Below the pieces are notes generated by a model that was given only the letters and a program-made list of their open reading frames with translations, was not told the DNA's origin and did not search any database. A stretch of DNA of 64,000 nucleotides from G965218495 sp965218495 (GTDB lineage: Bacteria > Bacteroidota > Rhodothermia > Rhodothermales > Bin80). Both the position numbers and the translations under genes were made by a program. Positions 25,104-33,565 of this stretch are shown one piece after another. Each line of letters opens with the position of its first letter. The stretch's first letter is position 1. The stretch is taken from the NCBI GenBank assembly GCA_965218495.1, contig OZ244626.1:310001-374000 (forward strand), written 5' to 3'.

Positions 25104-26501
25104 TCAGTACGCGTTACGGTGCACGAATCCCCTCCAGACGGTCAGCAGCATAATCTTCAGATCAAGCGCAAGCGACCAGTTCTGAATGTAGTATAAGTCG
25201 TACTGGATGCGTTTCTCCAGGGAAGTATTGCCGCGCCACCCATTAACCTGGGCCCAGCCCGTTATGCCCGCTTTCATCTTGTGGCGCAGCATGTAGCGCG
25301 GGATGTGATCCTTAAATTTGTCAATAAAGACCGGTCGCTCGGGTCTCGGACCTACCACAGACATGTCGCCCTTGAGGACATTAAGGAACTGGGGCAATTC
25401 ATCCAGCGATGTGCGACGCAAGAACCGCCCCAACGGTGTGGCTCTGGTTTCGCCTGACCTGGCCCATACTGCACCGGACTTGGCCTCCGTGCCAACGGGC
25501 ATAGATCGAAACTTCAGCATATCGAACCTATGACCGTTCAGGCTCATACGCTCTTGGCGATAAAGGACTGGGCCTGTTGACGAGAAGCGAACTGCCAGCG
25601 CGATAGCCAGCAACAGCGGCGAAATCACCGCCAGGAGCACTACAGAAAACACCACGTCCATAACGCGCTTCGTGATCCGCCTGAAGTCAACAGGCGTTTC
25701 ATCCATGATGTGCAGTATGGGCATTCCGTCCACTTCGCTGATGCGGCTGTTGATGATGTCGTGCTGCAGCAGATCTGGTACCAAGCACACGTGGACCAGG
25801 CGAGTGGAGAGTTCGCTGAGGAGTGCCTCAATGCGTTTCGCGGCGGCCAAGGGTAATGCGATGTATACGTAGTCGATAGGCTCCTTGGATTCGTCTACCA
25901 GACGGGCCGTCTCTGCAGTAGTGCCGAGCACACCGGGTTCGCCCTCCTTGTGGTCATCCACAAACCCAACCACCGACAGACCCATCCACGGATACGCTTT
26001 GAAGCATTGCTCCAGGCGTCGCCCGGCTACGCCCGCACCTACGATCAGAACGCGGCGCAGGTATCGCCCCTGACGTCTGGCCCTGCGCACGAACACGTAC
26101 AATAGGAGCCGGAGCGCCATCATGGTGAATGGTGTCAGCACGGCGAAGATGATGATGGTCAAACGCGACACATAAAAATCCCGGTAGAGCGACAAGAATG
26201 CCATCAGGACGATCAATGAGATTCCGACTGCCTTCAACACGCTCAGAACCAGCCGGGTCAGACGTTGTGCGCGGTTGGGTACATACAGGCCACTTGCCCA
26301 AAACACAATGGCTGCAACAATTAAGATCCACGGCAAGAACGCGAGATAGCGACTTAGCGGCAGCCATTCCGGCAACGGGCGAGGCCAGATAGCGAAGACC
26401 TCGAAACGCAGGTAGTACGCGGCAATCCAGCAGGCGCCGCTTAGCACCATGTCCGTGGCGAAGAGTAGCTGCTGAAAAAACCTGCTCTGCTCCTGCAGCA
26501 T
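25104..26501 (-). CDS. Undecaprenyl-phosphate sugar phosphotransferase (exopolysaccharide initiation)
   Basis: An inner-membrane enzyme of the WbaP/WcaJ type that loads the first sugar phosphate of an exopolysaccharide or O-antigen unit onto undecaprenyl phosphate. The 465 residues comprise four N-terminal membrane helices, a CoA_binding_3 Rossmann-like domain (RRVLIVGAGVAGRRLEQCF), a fifth hydrophobic segment near residue 290, and the catalytic C-terminal domain. That domain carries DMLKFRSMPVGTE, RRTSLDELPQFLNVLKGDMS, VGPRPERP and the final KAGITGWAQVNGWRG. All conserved motifs are present, so it should be active. The first sugar cannot be deduced. Confidence 0.93.
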   Translation of the reverse strand: MLQEQSRFFQQLLFATDMVLSGACWIAAYYLRFEVFAIWPRPLPEWLPLSRYLAFLPWILIVAAIVFWASGLYVPNRAQRLTRLVLSVLKAVGISLIVLMAFLSLYRDFYVSRLTIIIFAVLTPFTMMALRLLLYVFVRRARRQGRYLRRVLIVGAGVAGRRLEQCFKAYPWMGLSVVGFVDDHKEGEPGVLGTTAETARLVDESKEPIDYVYIALPLAAAKRIEALLSELSTRLVHVCLVPDLLQHDIINSRISEVDGMPILHIMDETPVDFRRITKRVMDVVFSVVLLAVISPLLLAIALAVRFSSTGPVLYRQERMSLNGHRFDMLKFRSMPVGTEAKSGAVWARSGETRATPLGRFLRRTSLDELPQFLNVLKGDMSVVGPRPERPVFIDKFKDHIPRYMLRHKMKAGITGWAQVNGWRGNTSLEKRIQYDLYYIQNWSLALDLKIMLLTVWRGFVHRNAY

Positions 26502-26528
26502 AACTCGGGGGTTGGAGTGTGGCGCTGA

Positions 26529-27770
26529 TTAGGGGTGTGCCAAAAGACGCCGCGCCGCCTCAAACAGCGTCTGGCAGCCCCGTACGCAGTCGTCCCAACT
26601 GGTGTCCTCCAAGGCCGAGTGGCTGTAGCCGCCTCTCGAGGGCACGAAGAAGAGACCGGCGGGACAAAGTAGCGCCATGCTTTGCGCATCGTGCCCTGCT
26701 AATGACGGAAGGCTTCGGGTTGTCAGCCCTAGGCTTCCCGCCGCGGCCACAAGCGTACTTTGAATGTGCACGTCCATCTTGCGCGGATCCACGGCTTCCA
26801 AAAACTCGAACTCCACCTTCAGGTCGAAGTGCGCCGCCGCCTGGCTGGCGTCGTAGCGAAGTGCCCCTTCCAGCGCACGGGCCCGATCGGCATCGCTGCT
26901 GCGCAGTTCCATGAAACACTTCACAGTACTCGCTACGATGTTGAACGCACCTGGAGAAAACGTCATGTTACCAACATTTGCTACGCAGTCCGGAAAACGC
27001 TCCATGACGATGCCGCGAACCTTCAGGGCAAAGGTACTGGCTCCTTGCGCGGCATCGCGCCGCCGGTCCATGGGTGTCGTACCAGAATGATTGGCAGTGC
27101 CATGGAAGGTAACCAGATACATGTAGATGCCCACCATGCCGCTCACCACACCGATGTCGGTGCCTGATGCTTCCAGGCGCGTTCCCTGCTCAATGTGGAG
27201 TTCGAGGTACGCCTTGAAGGCCGCAGCACGCCGCGAAGCGCCCAGGATGCCGGCCTTGGTGAGTTGGGCCCGCGCTAGAGATTCTTCGAAGGCCTCGGAG
27301 TTGCCGCGCGGGTTTTCCAGGTCTTGTGCCTTCAGTTGTCCACTCACTGCGCGGCTACCCATCAGCGACACCCAAGTGCCTTCCTCATCGGTGAAGTCAA
27401 TGACCTCAACGTTTGCCTTGGCCTTGTGTCTCCCGTCGCGAAGCGACTGGAGCACTTCAAATGCTGCGGCAATGCCAAGCGTCCCGTCAAACCGGCCACC
27501 ATCGGGGACCGAATCCAGATGTGAACCAAGGAGCAACGTGGGCGCGTCCGGGCTCGCTGCGGCCCACCGTGCGGACAGGTTGCCCGCCCCGTCTGTGTGG
27601 GCGGCAAAGCCGCTGCCGGTAATCATCTCTGCAAATCGACGGCGGGCAGCCAGGTGTGCGAGACTAAGCGCTGGTCGGTTCAACCCGCCCTGCGACGTGC
27701 GCCCGTCGGTAGTTAAGGCTTCAAATGTAGCCTGGAAACGGCGCTCGTTAATTCCCATTGTCGTTCCCAT
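26529..27770 (-). CDS. M20-family Zn-dependent amidohydrolase (allantoate/N-carbamoyl amino acid hydrolase type)
   Basis: A cytosolic dinuclear metallo-amidase of 413 residues. Metal-site motifs are LLGSHLDSVPDGGRFDGTLG, DFTDEEGTWV, LELHIEQGTRLE and the C-terminal SRGGYSHSALE; the internal dimerisation domain starts near GTANHSGTTPMDRR. This combination is the hydantoinase/carbamoylase (AtzE/AllC-like) branch. Substrates could be allantoate, ureidoglycolate, beta-ureidopropionate or N-carbamoyl amino acids. Its 5' end overlaps nadC by 23 bp (11 bp if the ATG at 27758 is used), so translation is coupled. It follows the sugar transferase gene at a 27-bp distance. Confidence 0.9.
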   Translation of the reverse strand: MGTTMGINERRFQATFEALTTDGRTSQGGLNRPALSLAHLAARRRFAEMITGSGFAAHTDGAGNLSARWAAASPDAPTLLLGSHLDSVPDGGRFDGTLGIAAAFEVLQSLRDGRHKAKANVEVIDFTDEEGTWVSLMGSRAVSGQLKAQDLENPRGNSEAFEESLARAQLTKAGILGASRRAAAFKAYLELHIEQGTRLEASGTDIGVVSGMVGIYMYLVTFHGTANHSGTTPMDRRRDAAQGASTFALKVRGIVMERFPDCVANVGNMTFSPGAFNIVASTVKCFMELRSSDADRARALEGALRYDASQAAAHFDLKVEFEFLEAVDPRKMDVHIQSTLVAAAGSLGLTTRSLPSLAGHDAQSMALLCPAGLFFVPSRGGYSHSALEDTSWDDCVRGCQTLFEAARRLLAHP

Positions 27771-28662
27771 GCAGGAATTCTAGTGCGATGTCCATGGCGC
27801 GGACAGAGTGAGTGAGTGCTCCGCACGATACGTAGTCTACACCGGTAAAAGCGATTGCCCGTGCCGTGTGGGGCGTGACGTTGCCCGATGCTTCCGTGGT
27901 GTATCGTCCACCTATCTGGGCGACGGCAGCAGAAAGGCGGGAGGTGTCCACGGCCCCTTCGGCGCTTACTGTCACCATGTTATCCAACAGGAGCTCCTGG
28001 AAGCCTCCGGTGGCCAGTGCTTCCAGGAGCTCCGCATGCGTTCGCACCTCAACCTCTACAAGCATGCCCGGCGCGTGGCGATCTCTGTACTCGCAAGCGA
28101 GGCGGATGGCGGGCGCGATGCCTCCAGCCGCCGTTACGTGGTTGTCCTTCACGAGCATCCGGTCATACAGTCCCAGCCGATGATTCTCGCCGCCGCCAAT
28201 GCGTACCGCCCATTTGTCAAGGAGATTGAGGCCCGGCGCAGTCTTCCGCGTGTCTCGCACGCGCACCGGGTGTGCAGCCCGCGCCAGCAGATGCGTGGCA
28301 GTTGCGATGCCGCTCATGCGGTGCACTAGGTTGAGCGCCAGCCGCTCTCCCTTGAGAATGGTGTGGGCGCGCCCGCAAATGGTTCCCAACGTGTCTCCCG
28401 GTTGCATGCCTTCGCCGTCCATGTACGACCAAGAGATCCTAGTGGCATGATCAAGTAGCGCGAAGACGCGTGCCGCCAAATAGAGACCGGCAACGATGCC
28501 GGTTTCTCGGGCCACAAACGCAGCTGTCACCTCGGAGTGGGCATCAACGGTGGCCAGGGTCGTGACGTCTCCTGCGCCGATGTCTGCTTCCAGCGCGCGC
28601 CGCAGGAACACGTCCAGACCCGCAGGATCTAGGTAGTAGGGCAGTGGGCTGCTATTTGGCAT
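27748..28662 (-). CDS. nadC: Nicotinate-nucleotide pyrophosphorylase (carboxylating)
   Basis: Transfers phosphoribosyl from PRPP to quinolinate with decarboxylation, giving nicotinate mononucleotide in de novo NAD synthesis. The 304 residues show all family marks: LEADIGAGDVTT, GERLALNLVHRMSGIAT, VRDTRKTAPGLNLLDKWAV with the catalytic basic residues, GGGENHRLGLYDRMLVKDNH, and EVEVRTHAELLEAL. The end of the gene overlaps the M20 hydrolase start. It is followed upstream by accA with 24 bp between the two, consistent with a single minus-strand operon. Confidence 0.96.
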   Translation of the reverse strand: MPNSSPLPYYLDPAGLDVFLRRALEADIGAGDVTTLATVDAHSEVTAAFVARETGIVAGLYLAARVFALLDHATRISWSYMDGEGMQPGDTLGTICGRAHTILKGERLALNLVHRMSGIATATHLLARAAHPVRVRDTRKTAPGLNLLDKWAVRIGGGENHRLGLYDRMLVKDNHVTAAGGIAPAIRLACEYRDRHAPGMLVEVEVRTHAELLEALATGGFQELLLDNMVTVSAEGAVDTSRLSAAVAQIGGRYTTEASGNVTPHTARAIAFTGVDYVSCGALTHSVRAMDIALEFLHGNDNGN

Positions 28663-28686
28663 GCGCCACGCGCGTCCCGGTTTGTC

Positions 28687-29682
28687 CTAAGACTCGCCTT
28701 CACTGTAAATGCCGACACTGTCTAGACGATCAAGGCGCCGCGCCAAGAGCTGCGCCGTGTTCAATTCGCTCAGTTCCTTCATCACTTTGGTTACCGCATG
28801 TCCAACGGCGTCATAGGTCGTATTGGGATCACGGTGTGCTCCGCCTACAGGCTCCGGTACTATGGTGTCAATGACGCCAACTTTTATCAGGTCCGTAGCC
28901 GTAAGCCGCAAGGCACGAGCAGCCTCTTCCTTGAATTCCCAGGAGCGCCAAAGGATAGAGGAGCAGCTTTCCGGAGCGATTACGGAATACCACGCGTTTT
29001 CGAGCATAAGAATGCGGTCGCCAACACCAATCCCCAGTGCTCCGCCGCTTGCTCCTTCGCCAATGATGACCACAATGATGGGTACCTTCAGGCGCGCCAT
29101 CTCAAACAGGTTTCGGGCGATTGCTTCGGCCTGCCCGCGCTCTTCGGCTTCCATGCCCGGGTATGCGCCAGGCGTGTCCAAAAGGCACAAGATCGGCTTA
29201 CCAAACTTCGCTGCCATCCGCATCAGCCGACCCGCCTTGCGGTACCCTTCCGGGTTCGGCATGCCAAAGCGCCGGTACTTGCGTTCCTTCGTGTCACGCC
29301 CTTTTTGGTGTCCTACAACCAAGATCGTGTGATCTCTGAAGCCGTAAGCCGAGCCACGAAAGGTGGCAAAGCCGCTCACGATAGCGGGATCGTCTGCGTA
29401 GTTGCGGTCACCGCGTAGCTCGGCAAAGCCCGAAGTGAGTGCTTCAATATAGTTGAGCGTGTACGGTCGAAGCGGGTGCCGTGCGATCTGGACGCGCTGC
29501 CATCGCGTGAGGTTTTGATAAATCGAGATGCGGAGCTCATCAATACGCGCGGCCAACGCTGCAATTTCATGGGTTAGATCCACCTGGCCGGAATCGAGGG
29601 TACGCATCTCGTCAAGCTTCTGCTCAAGCTCCACGAGCGGCTTTTCAAAATCCAAAAGGTATTTGGTGCGACTCTTTTGCAT
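28687..29682 (-). CDS. accA: Acetyl-CoA carboxylase carboxyltransferase subunit alpha
   Basis: Alpha subunit of the carboxyltransferase that makes malonyl-CoA, the entry to fatty-acid synthesis. From the ATG at 29682 the product has 331 residues. It shows YLLDFEKPLVELEQKLDEM, HPLRPYTLNYIEAL, GDRNYADDPAIV, GYRKAGRLMRMAAKFGKP, TPGAYPGMEAEERGQAEAIA and GEGASGGALGIGVGDR, all canonical. The frame extends to 29745 but those residues are unrelated. The 278-bp gap upstream (29683-29960) contains no gene I can recognise. The biotin ligase (birA) and fabI in this window act in the same pathway. Confidence 0.96.
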   Translation of the reverse strand: MQKSRTKYLLDFEKPLVELEQKLDEMRTLDSGQVDLTHEIAALAARIDELRISIYQNLTRWQRVQIARHPLRPYTLNYIEALTSGFAELRGDRNYADDPAIVSGFATFRGSAYGFRDHTILVVGHQKGRDTKERKYRRFGMPNPEGYRKAGRLMRMAAKFGKPILCLLDTPGAYPGMEAEERGQAEAIARNLFEMARLKVPIIVVIIGEGASGGALGIGVGDRILMLENAWYSVIAPESCSSILWRSWEFKEEAARALRLTATDLIKVGVIDTIVPEPVGGAHRDPNTTYDAVGHAVTKVMKELSELNTAQLLARRLDRLDSVGIYSEGES

Positions 29683-29960
29683 GGGCCCGAATCTACAGGC
29701 ATGTATCTGGTAGGTTTCCTTGGGAGCGCACGGACAGGCAGTCATGCCAAGCTGCAGGGTGCCGCATCTCGCATCGAGATTGCGGCCTCAGCACACTCCT
29801 TTGCATCAAGATGTGAGGGGGCACACGCCCGCAAACGTGTAGCCGACTCTTCCTAATCCAGCCCACGGGCCCCCGGCTTGTTGTGGGTGGCATGGTCTCG
29901 GCGCAGCTGCTTTCACGGCTCTGAGGGCCTACGCCTTCCCATCCGTGCCGGCCCCCATTT

Positions 29961-32042
29961 TCAGCGCATCAACCTGATGGTACGCATCACGATAAGCCAG
30001 TCTACGATTGCGGACTGGCGTCTCACATAGGACCAGTACACCTGCTCGGCGTCGTCCCGCTTGCCGGTGTAACGCGGTCCCAAGGAGTCCGTTACTGCAA
30101 AGATGCCAGGGCGTAGCGCCCATTCCTTGGGTGGGACAAACCCTTCATCTTTGCGGTATCCTACCAGTGCGCAGCTCCCTGCCAAGACCTCGGGCCATCG
30201 GCGGGTCCGATCTCCGAGGGCTCGCCAGAACGCTTTGGCTCTCATGAGGCGCGATGCCATCATCACCATCGGATGAAACAGGGCCGCCAGAAGTGCCATG
30301 GCGCCATCGAATACACGATGGGCAGCCTTACTGCGCATGTATCCGAGTGCCTCCTGGGCTTCTAGTAGGGCGGCGCCCTGCAAGAGGTCTACCGACGCTT
30401 TGCCGATAACGTGGGCATGGTTCTGTGCCAGAATTCTGGCTTCTACCGGCAGCCCGTTGAGTCGCCGCGTCAAGGTGAAGATCGTCTTGTTTGATAAGCT
30501 GGCAGATGCAAGGATGACGACCTGTACCTCGTGAGCCTGCACCAATTCACGAAGAGCTTGCAATGGGCCCAGGCATGGTATTTCAATTTCCGCATCGCCT
30601 TGCGGCCCAGTGGGAACGTAGCCCACGATGGAAAATGGCGGTGATTCGAGGGCATGCTGGGCCTGTTGCAGGCGCTTGGCCTCACTGGCATCGCCTACAA
30701 GTAGGGTACGACGGGATGCCACCTCGCGCGGCAGCCGCGCAAATCTGTGGGCTGCCAGAACCAGAATGCTTGCCGGCAGGCTAGCCAAGACTACCGCTCG
30801 CGAAAATGCAATGGATTTCACAAAGAAAGACGCAGCGGACAGCAGGAGTACTGCCAGCGATACACCAGCTACCACGGCTCCCAGTCGGCGCCCTTTGCTC
30901 TGATAGCCACCCAGGATGCCGATAGTGCTGACAGCAATCAGGGCAAAGGATGGTGCGATTAGCCAGTAAAAAAGCCCGGGAAACACAACGCCCATTTGCA
31001 TCGATCGAAAAAGACCCAAGACGGCCATGACCCCGAATACAAGTACGGCATCGCGCAGAGCGCGGTGCTTACAGGCTTGGATGAGAGCCGAAAGGCAGCC
31101 CCGGCCAACGACAGCCGCGCGCAAGAGCCACAGAAAAACGGGCGGGTACCGGCGGCTCAAGTGCTTTTCCGCAAATCGGATCATGGCACCGTAGAAGAGG
31201 CGCACGTAGCGCAGCTGATTCTTCTTGGTGCTTTCACCCTTGTAGTGGATGATGGAGGTATCCGGCGTATAGAAAATCTTCCAACCGGCCTGCTGGAGCC
31301 GGTAGCACCAGTCGAGATCCTCACCGTACATAAAGAATCCCTCATCAAAGACGCCCGCGCCATCGTGACCGGTAATGTCACCCGCACGGGCCTCAGCTGC
31401 GCCGCGTTGTCCAGCCTTGTCCAGCGCGCTGTACGAGGCCTTGGAGTACGAGATTGCCGCCCGACGGACCATCATGCAACTGCCGCTTAGCGCGTCGACC
31501 TCGGTGACCTGATCCCTAGGAAGGTAGCCGAGGTTGTAGCGCCCAAAGACACGACTTCTTGGAAACAGCCGGCTAAGTCCCGTCATCCGTGAAAGAGCTA
31601 CCGTTGCCGTAGGAAAAGCTCGGCGGCTCTCCGGGGCAAAGGATCCGTCAGGGTTCAGGATCTGGCAGCCGACCGCGCCCGCCGCCGGATGGGCATCCAA
31701 AAAAGAAACGAGCGTACCAATGGTGTCCTCTGCTACAATGGTGTCAGGGTTCAGGATCAGCAGGCACCGACCCCGGGCACGAGCGATGGCCTGATTGTTT
31801 GCTGTAGCAAACCCTACGTTGTCCTTGTTCGCGATAAGATGCACGCTTGGAAATTCCCGGCTCACCATTTCGCACGAACCATCAACGCTGTAGTTGTCTA
31901 CCACAAAGATCTCTGCGGACAGTGCTCCCACACTGCGCTGAACGCTTCGGAGGGCTTGCTCCAGAAACGCGCACACATTAAAGTTGACGATAATGACAGA
32001 CACGTCCACAGTAGCGGGACGCGTTGGAGAATGGGCGCTCAT
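29961..32042 (-). CDS. GT2 glycosyltransferase fused to a polyprenyl phosphotransferase-like membrane module
   Basis: From the ATG at 32042 (693 aa) an N-terminal GT2 domain is clear: VSVIIVNFNVCAFLEQAL, NPDTIVAED, and the rhamnosyl/galactofuranosyl-transferase hallmark MYGEDLDWCYRLQQAGW. After about residue 310 come several hydrophobic segments and a Rossmann-like stretch (RRTLLVGDASEAKRLQQAQH) as in CoA_binding_3. The C-terminal region (VFDGAMALLAALFHP ... ALRPGIFAVTD) echoes the bacterial sugar transferase domain, but the LKFRSM and DELPQ catalytic motifs are not visible. The second half may therefore be a non-catalytic scaffold or a divergent enzyme. Probably an envelope polysaccharide gene. 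A longer start at 32084 or 32123 is possible but would overlap the divergent gene. Confidence 0.85.
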   Translation of the reverse strand: MSAHSPTRPATVDVSVIIVNFNVCAFLEQALRSVQRSVGALSAEIFVVDNYSVDGSCEMVSREFPSVHLIANKDNVGFATANNQAIARARGRCLLILNPDTIVAEDTIGTLVSFLDAHPAAGAVGCQILNPDGSFAPESRRAFPTATVALSRMTGLSRLFPRSRVFGRYNLGYLPRDQVTEVDALSGSCMMVRRAAISYSKASYSALDKAGQRGAAEARAGDITGHDGAGVFDEGFFMYGEDLDWCYRLQQAGWKIFYTPDTSIIHYKGESTKKNQLRYVRLFYGAMIRFAEKHLSRRYPPVFLWLLRAAVVGRGCLSALIQACKHRALRDAVLVFGVMAVLGLFRSMQMGVVFPGLFYWLIAPSFALIAVSTIGILGGYQSKGRRLGAVVAGVSLAVLLLSAASFFVKSIAFSRAVVLASLPASILVLAAHRFARLPREVASRRTLLVGDASEAKRLQQAQHALESPPFSIVGYVPTGPQGDAEIEIPCLGPLQALRELVQAHEVQVVILASASLSNKTIFTLTRRLNGLPVEARILAQNHAHVIGKASVDLLQGAALLEAQEALGYMRSKAAHRVFDGAMALLAALFHPMVMMASRLMRAKAFWRALGDRTRRWPEVLAGSCALVGYRKDEGFVPPKEWALRPGIFAVTDSLGPRYTGKRDDAEQVYWSYVRRQSAIVDWLIVMRTIRLMR

Positions 32043-32082
32043 GTGCCGTAAAATACCAATCAACTCCCTATAGCAAGATACC

Positions 32083-33177
32083 ATGATAGATGGCAACCGC
32101 GGCGGAATGCTGGTCAGCCGCAAGAAACGGATGTACCCGGTTCAACCGAGTCTGGACGCCTACCTGCGACGCTACGGGCGAATCATAGAGCAAGGCATCC
32201 GTTATAGTGATCTCGCCCACCATGAGGACGCGGTGCCGCTTTACGATCAGGATGGTAACGATACGCTATGGGCAAGCGTATTCTTTCCTTCCAACGAGCA
32301 ACGCGAAATCCACCAAGACTTGCTGCTAACCTATGCGCTCCTACGGTCAGACGGGGATGTCACGGCCGTAAAGGATCTTTTTGTGGATCGGATAGACCTC
32401 TGCCTGTATGGGAACACTCTGCCATACCGTGTGCGGATAGTAAACGCGCTAAATGAGAATTTTGACTACTTCTACGTTAAGAAAGCGGACGCGAACCGCA
32501 TCTACGGCCTGGAGCTCGAGCATCTGCTCTCGCCCAGGCGTATCACATGGTTCTTGCGCGGAAACACCATTATTGAAGACCACATAATCGGCATTCCGGC
32601 CGATGGGTTTCTGCGTGACCTGATGCCCACGAATCGATTTGACTGCGTGCGGCTCGCGAAGCAGTTTGTTAAGTTCGACGTACGTTGCACGGTGCGGTTG
32701 TTGGGCGACATGCATGCCGGCAACTTCGTCATTGATGTCCGTCACGACTTTGAGCAGCTGCACTACGTTTTTCGTCCCATCGACTTTGACCAGCAGAGCC
32801 ATCATCGAAAGCTGCAGGTCTATCGTCCTCAACAGTATCCCAACAACGCACCGTTTGCCGAAGGCGTTGGCAAATTCCTGGCGCCGGCAAACGTGGTACA
32901 ATACCAAAAGGAAGAGCGGGCTCTGATATACCACCGGGTGCGGGTGTCGGATCGACGCGTTGATGCGCTGCTGAATGTCATGAGCAGTGACCATATCGCG
33001 GATCCTGAGCACACGCGGCTTCTGGGTGCAGAGCTTGCCATACGCTATCCTGACGTGGGTTTTGAGGCGTGCACCACGATGGGCGCCCTGGTCAGGCATT
33101 CTATTCAGCGGCTCTCAACCACCGACACCGCGCGTGGCGTCCTGCTGCAAAGCAGCGCATTGGACTGGGCACAATAA
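32083..33177 (+). CDS. Predicted kinase-fold protein of unknown function
   Basis: The 364-residue product is not a family I can name. It contains LLGDMHAGNFVIDV followed by YVFRPIDFDQQS, which matches the catalytic-loop (HxGN-type) and metal-binding (DFD) motifs of aminoglycoside-phosphotransferase/ABC1-like kinases. The N-terminal half has DYFYVKKADANRIYGLELEH, where a lysine could serve as the ATP-binding residue. There is no signal peptide or membrane segment. The start at 32083 leaves 40 bp to the divergent glycosyltransferase; the ATG at 32110 is an alternative. A truncated glycosidase gene follows 2 bp downstream. Substrate unknown; a sugar or small-molecule kinase is plausible. Confidence 0.65.
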   Translation: MIDGNRGGMLVSRKKRMYPVQPSLDAYLRRYGRIIEQGIRYSDLAHHEDAVPLYDQDGNDTLWASVFFPSNEQREIHQDLLLTYALLRSDGDVTAVKDLFVDRIDLCLYGNTLPYRVRIVNALNENFDYFYVKKADANRIYGLELEHLLSPRRITWFLRGNTIIEDHIIGIPADGFLRDLMPTNRFDCVRLAKQFVKFDVRCTVRLLGDMHAGNFVIDVRHDFEQLHYVFRPIDFDQQSHHRKLQVYRPQQYPNNAPFAEGVGKFLAPANVVQYQKEERALIYHRVRVSDRRVDALLNVMSSDHIADPEHTRLLGAELAIRYPDVGFEACTTMGALVRHSIQRLSTTDTARGVLLQSSALDWAQ

Positions 33178-33179
33178 GC

Positions 33180-33565
33180 ATGTCGACGGACACCGCAGCT
33201 GCAGCAGAGGCAAGCGGGACGGCGGTCGAAGAGCTCGTGCTGCGTCCGAGAGACGACATGTTCGATCGGCGTCTGGTTGAGCCGAAACCTGCCCAGGAAT
33301 GGGCGGAGTCTGGCCTGGTGCTACATTCCAATGTTGCCAATGGCGCGTTGACGTATGCGGCGAGCCAGGTACTCATGGATGCCAGCGATCCTACCCGTGC
33401 GCTCGCACGAACCAACCGGCCGATCATGACACCATTGGCTGAGATGGAGTTGGAAGGCCAAGTCACAAACGTTGTGTTTGTGCAGGAACTCATAGATTGG
33501 GGCGAGAAGCCCTGCAATACTTCGGAATGGCTGATTCGGGCATAGGCGGCGCCACGGCGTTATGA
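33180..33565 (+). pseudogene. C-terminal remnant of a GH130-type glycosidase/phosphorylase, frameshifted
   Basis: The frame from the ATG at 33180 reads RDDMFDRRLVEPKP, then LMDASDPTRALARTNRPIM and QVTNVVFVQELIDWGEKP. This is the layout of the C-terminal half of GH130 beta-mannoside phosphorylases (DPTKVLARS-x-PIL ... NVVF). That frame stops at 33543-33545, but the frame shifted at about 33511 continues LQYFGMADSGIGGATAL to a stop at 33563, matching the family's YYGAAD-x-x-IGVATA ending. The N-terminal ~200 residues with the active site are absent. So this is a dead fragment, or a frameshifted one if the shift is a sequencing error. It overlaps the next start. Confidence 0.7.

Noticed and set aside
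29683..29960. GC-rich stretch between accA and the glycosyltransferase gene examined for tRNA or riboswitch
   Set aside because: No cloverleaf, no GGTTCGA-type T-loop and no recognisable aptamer; only weak inverted repeats.
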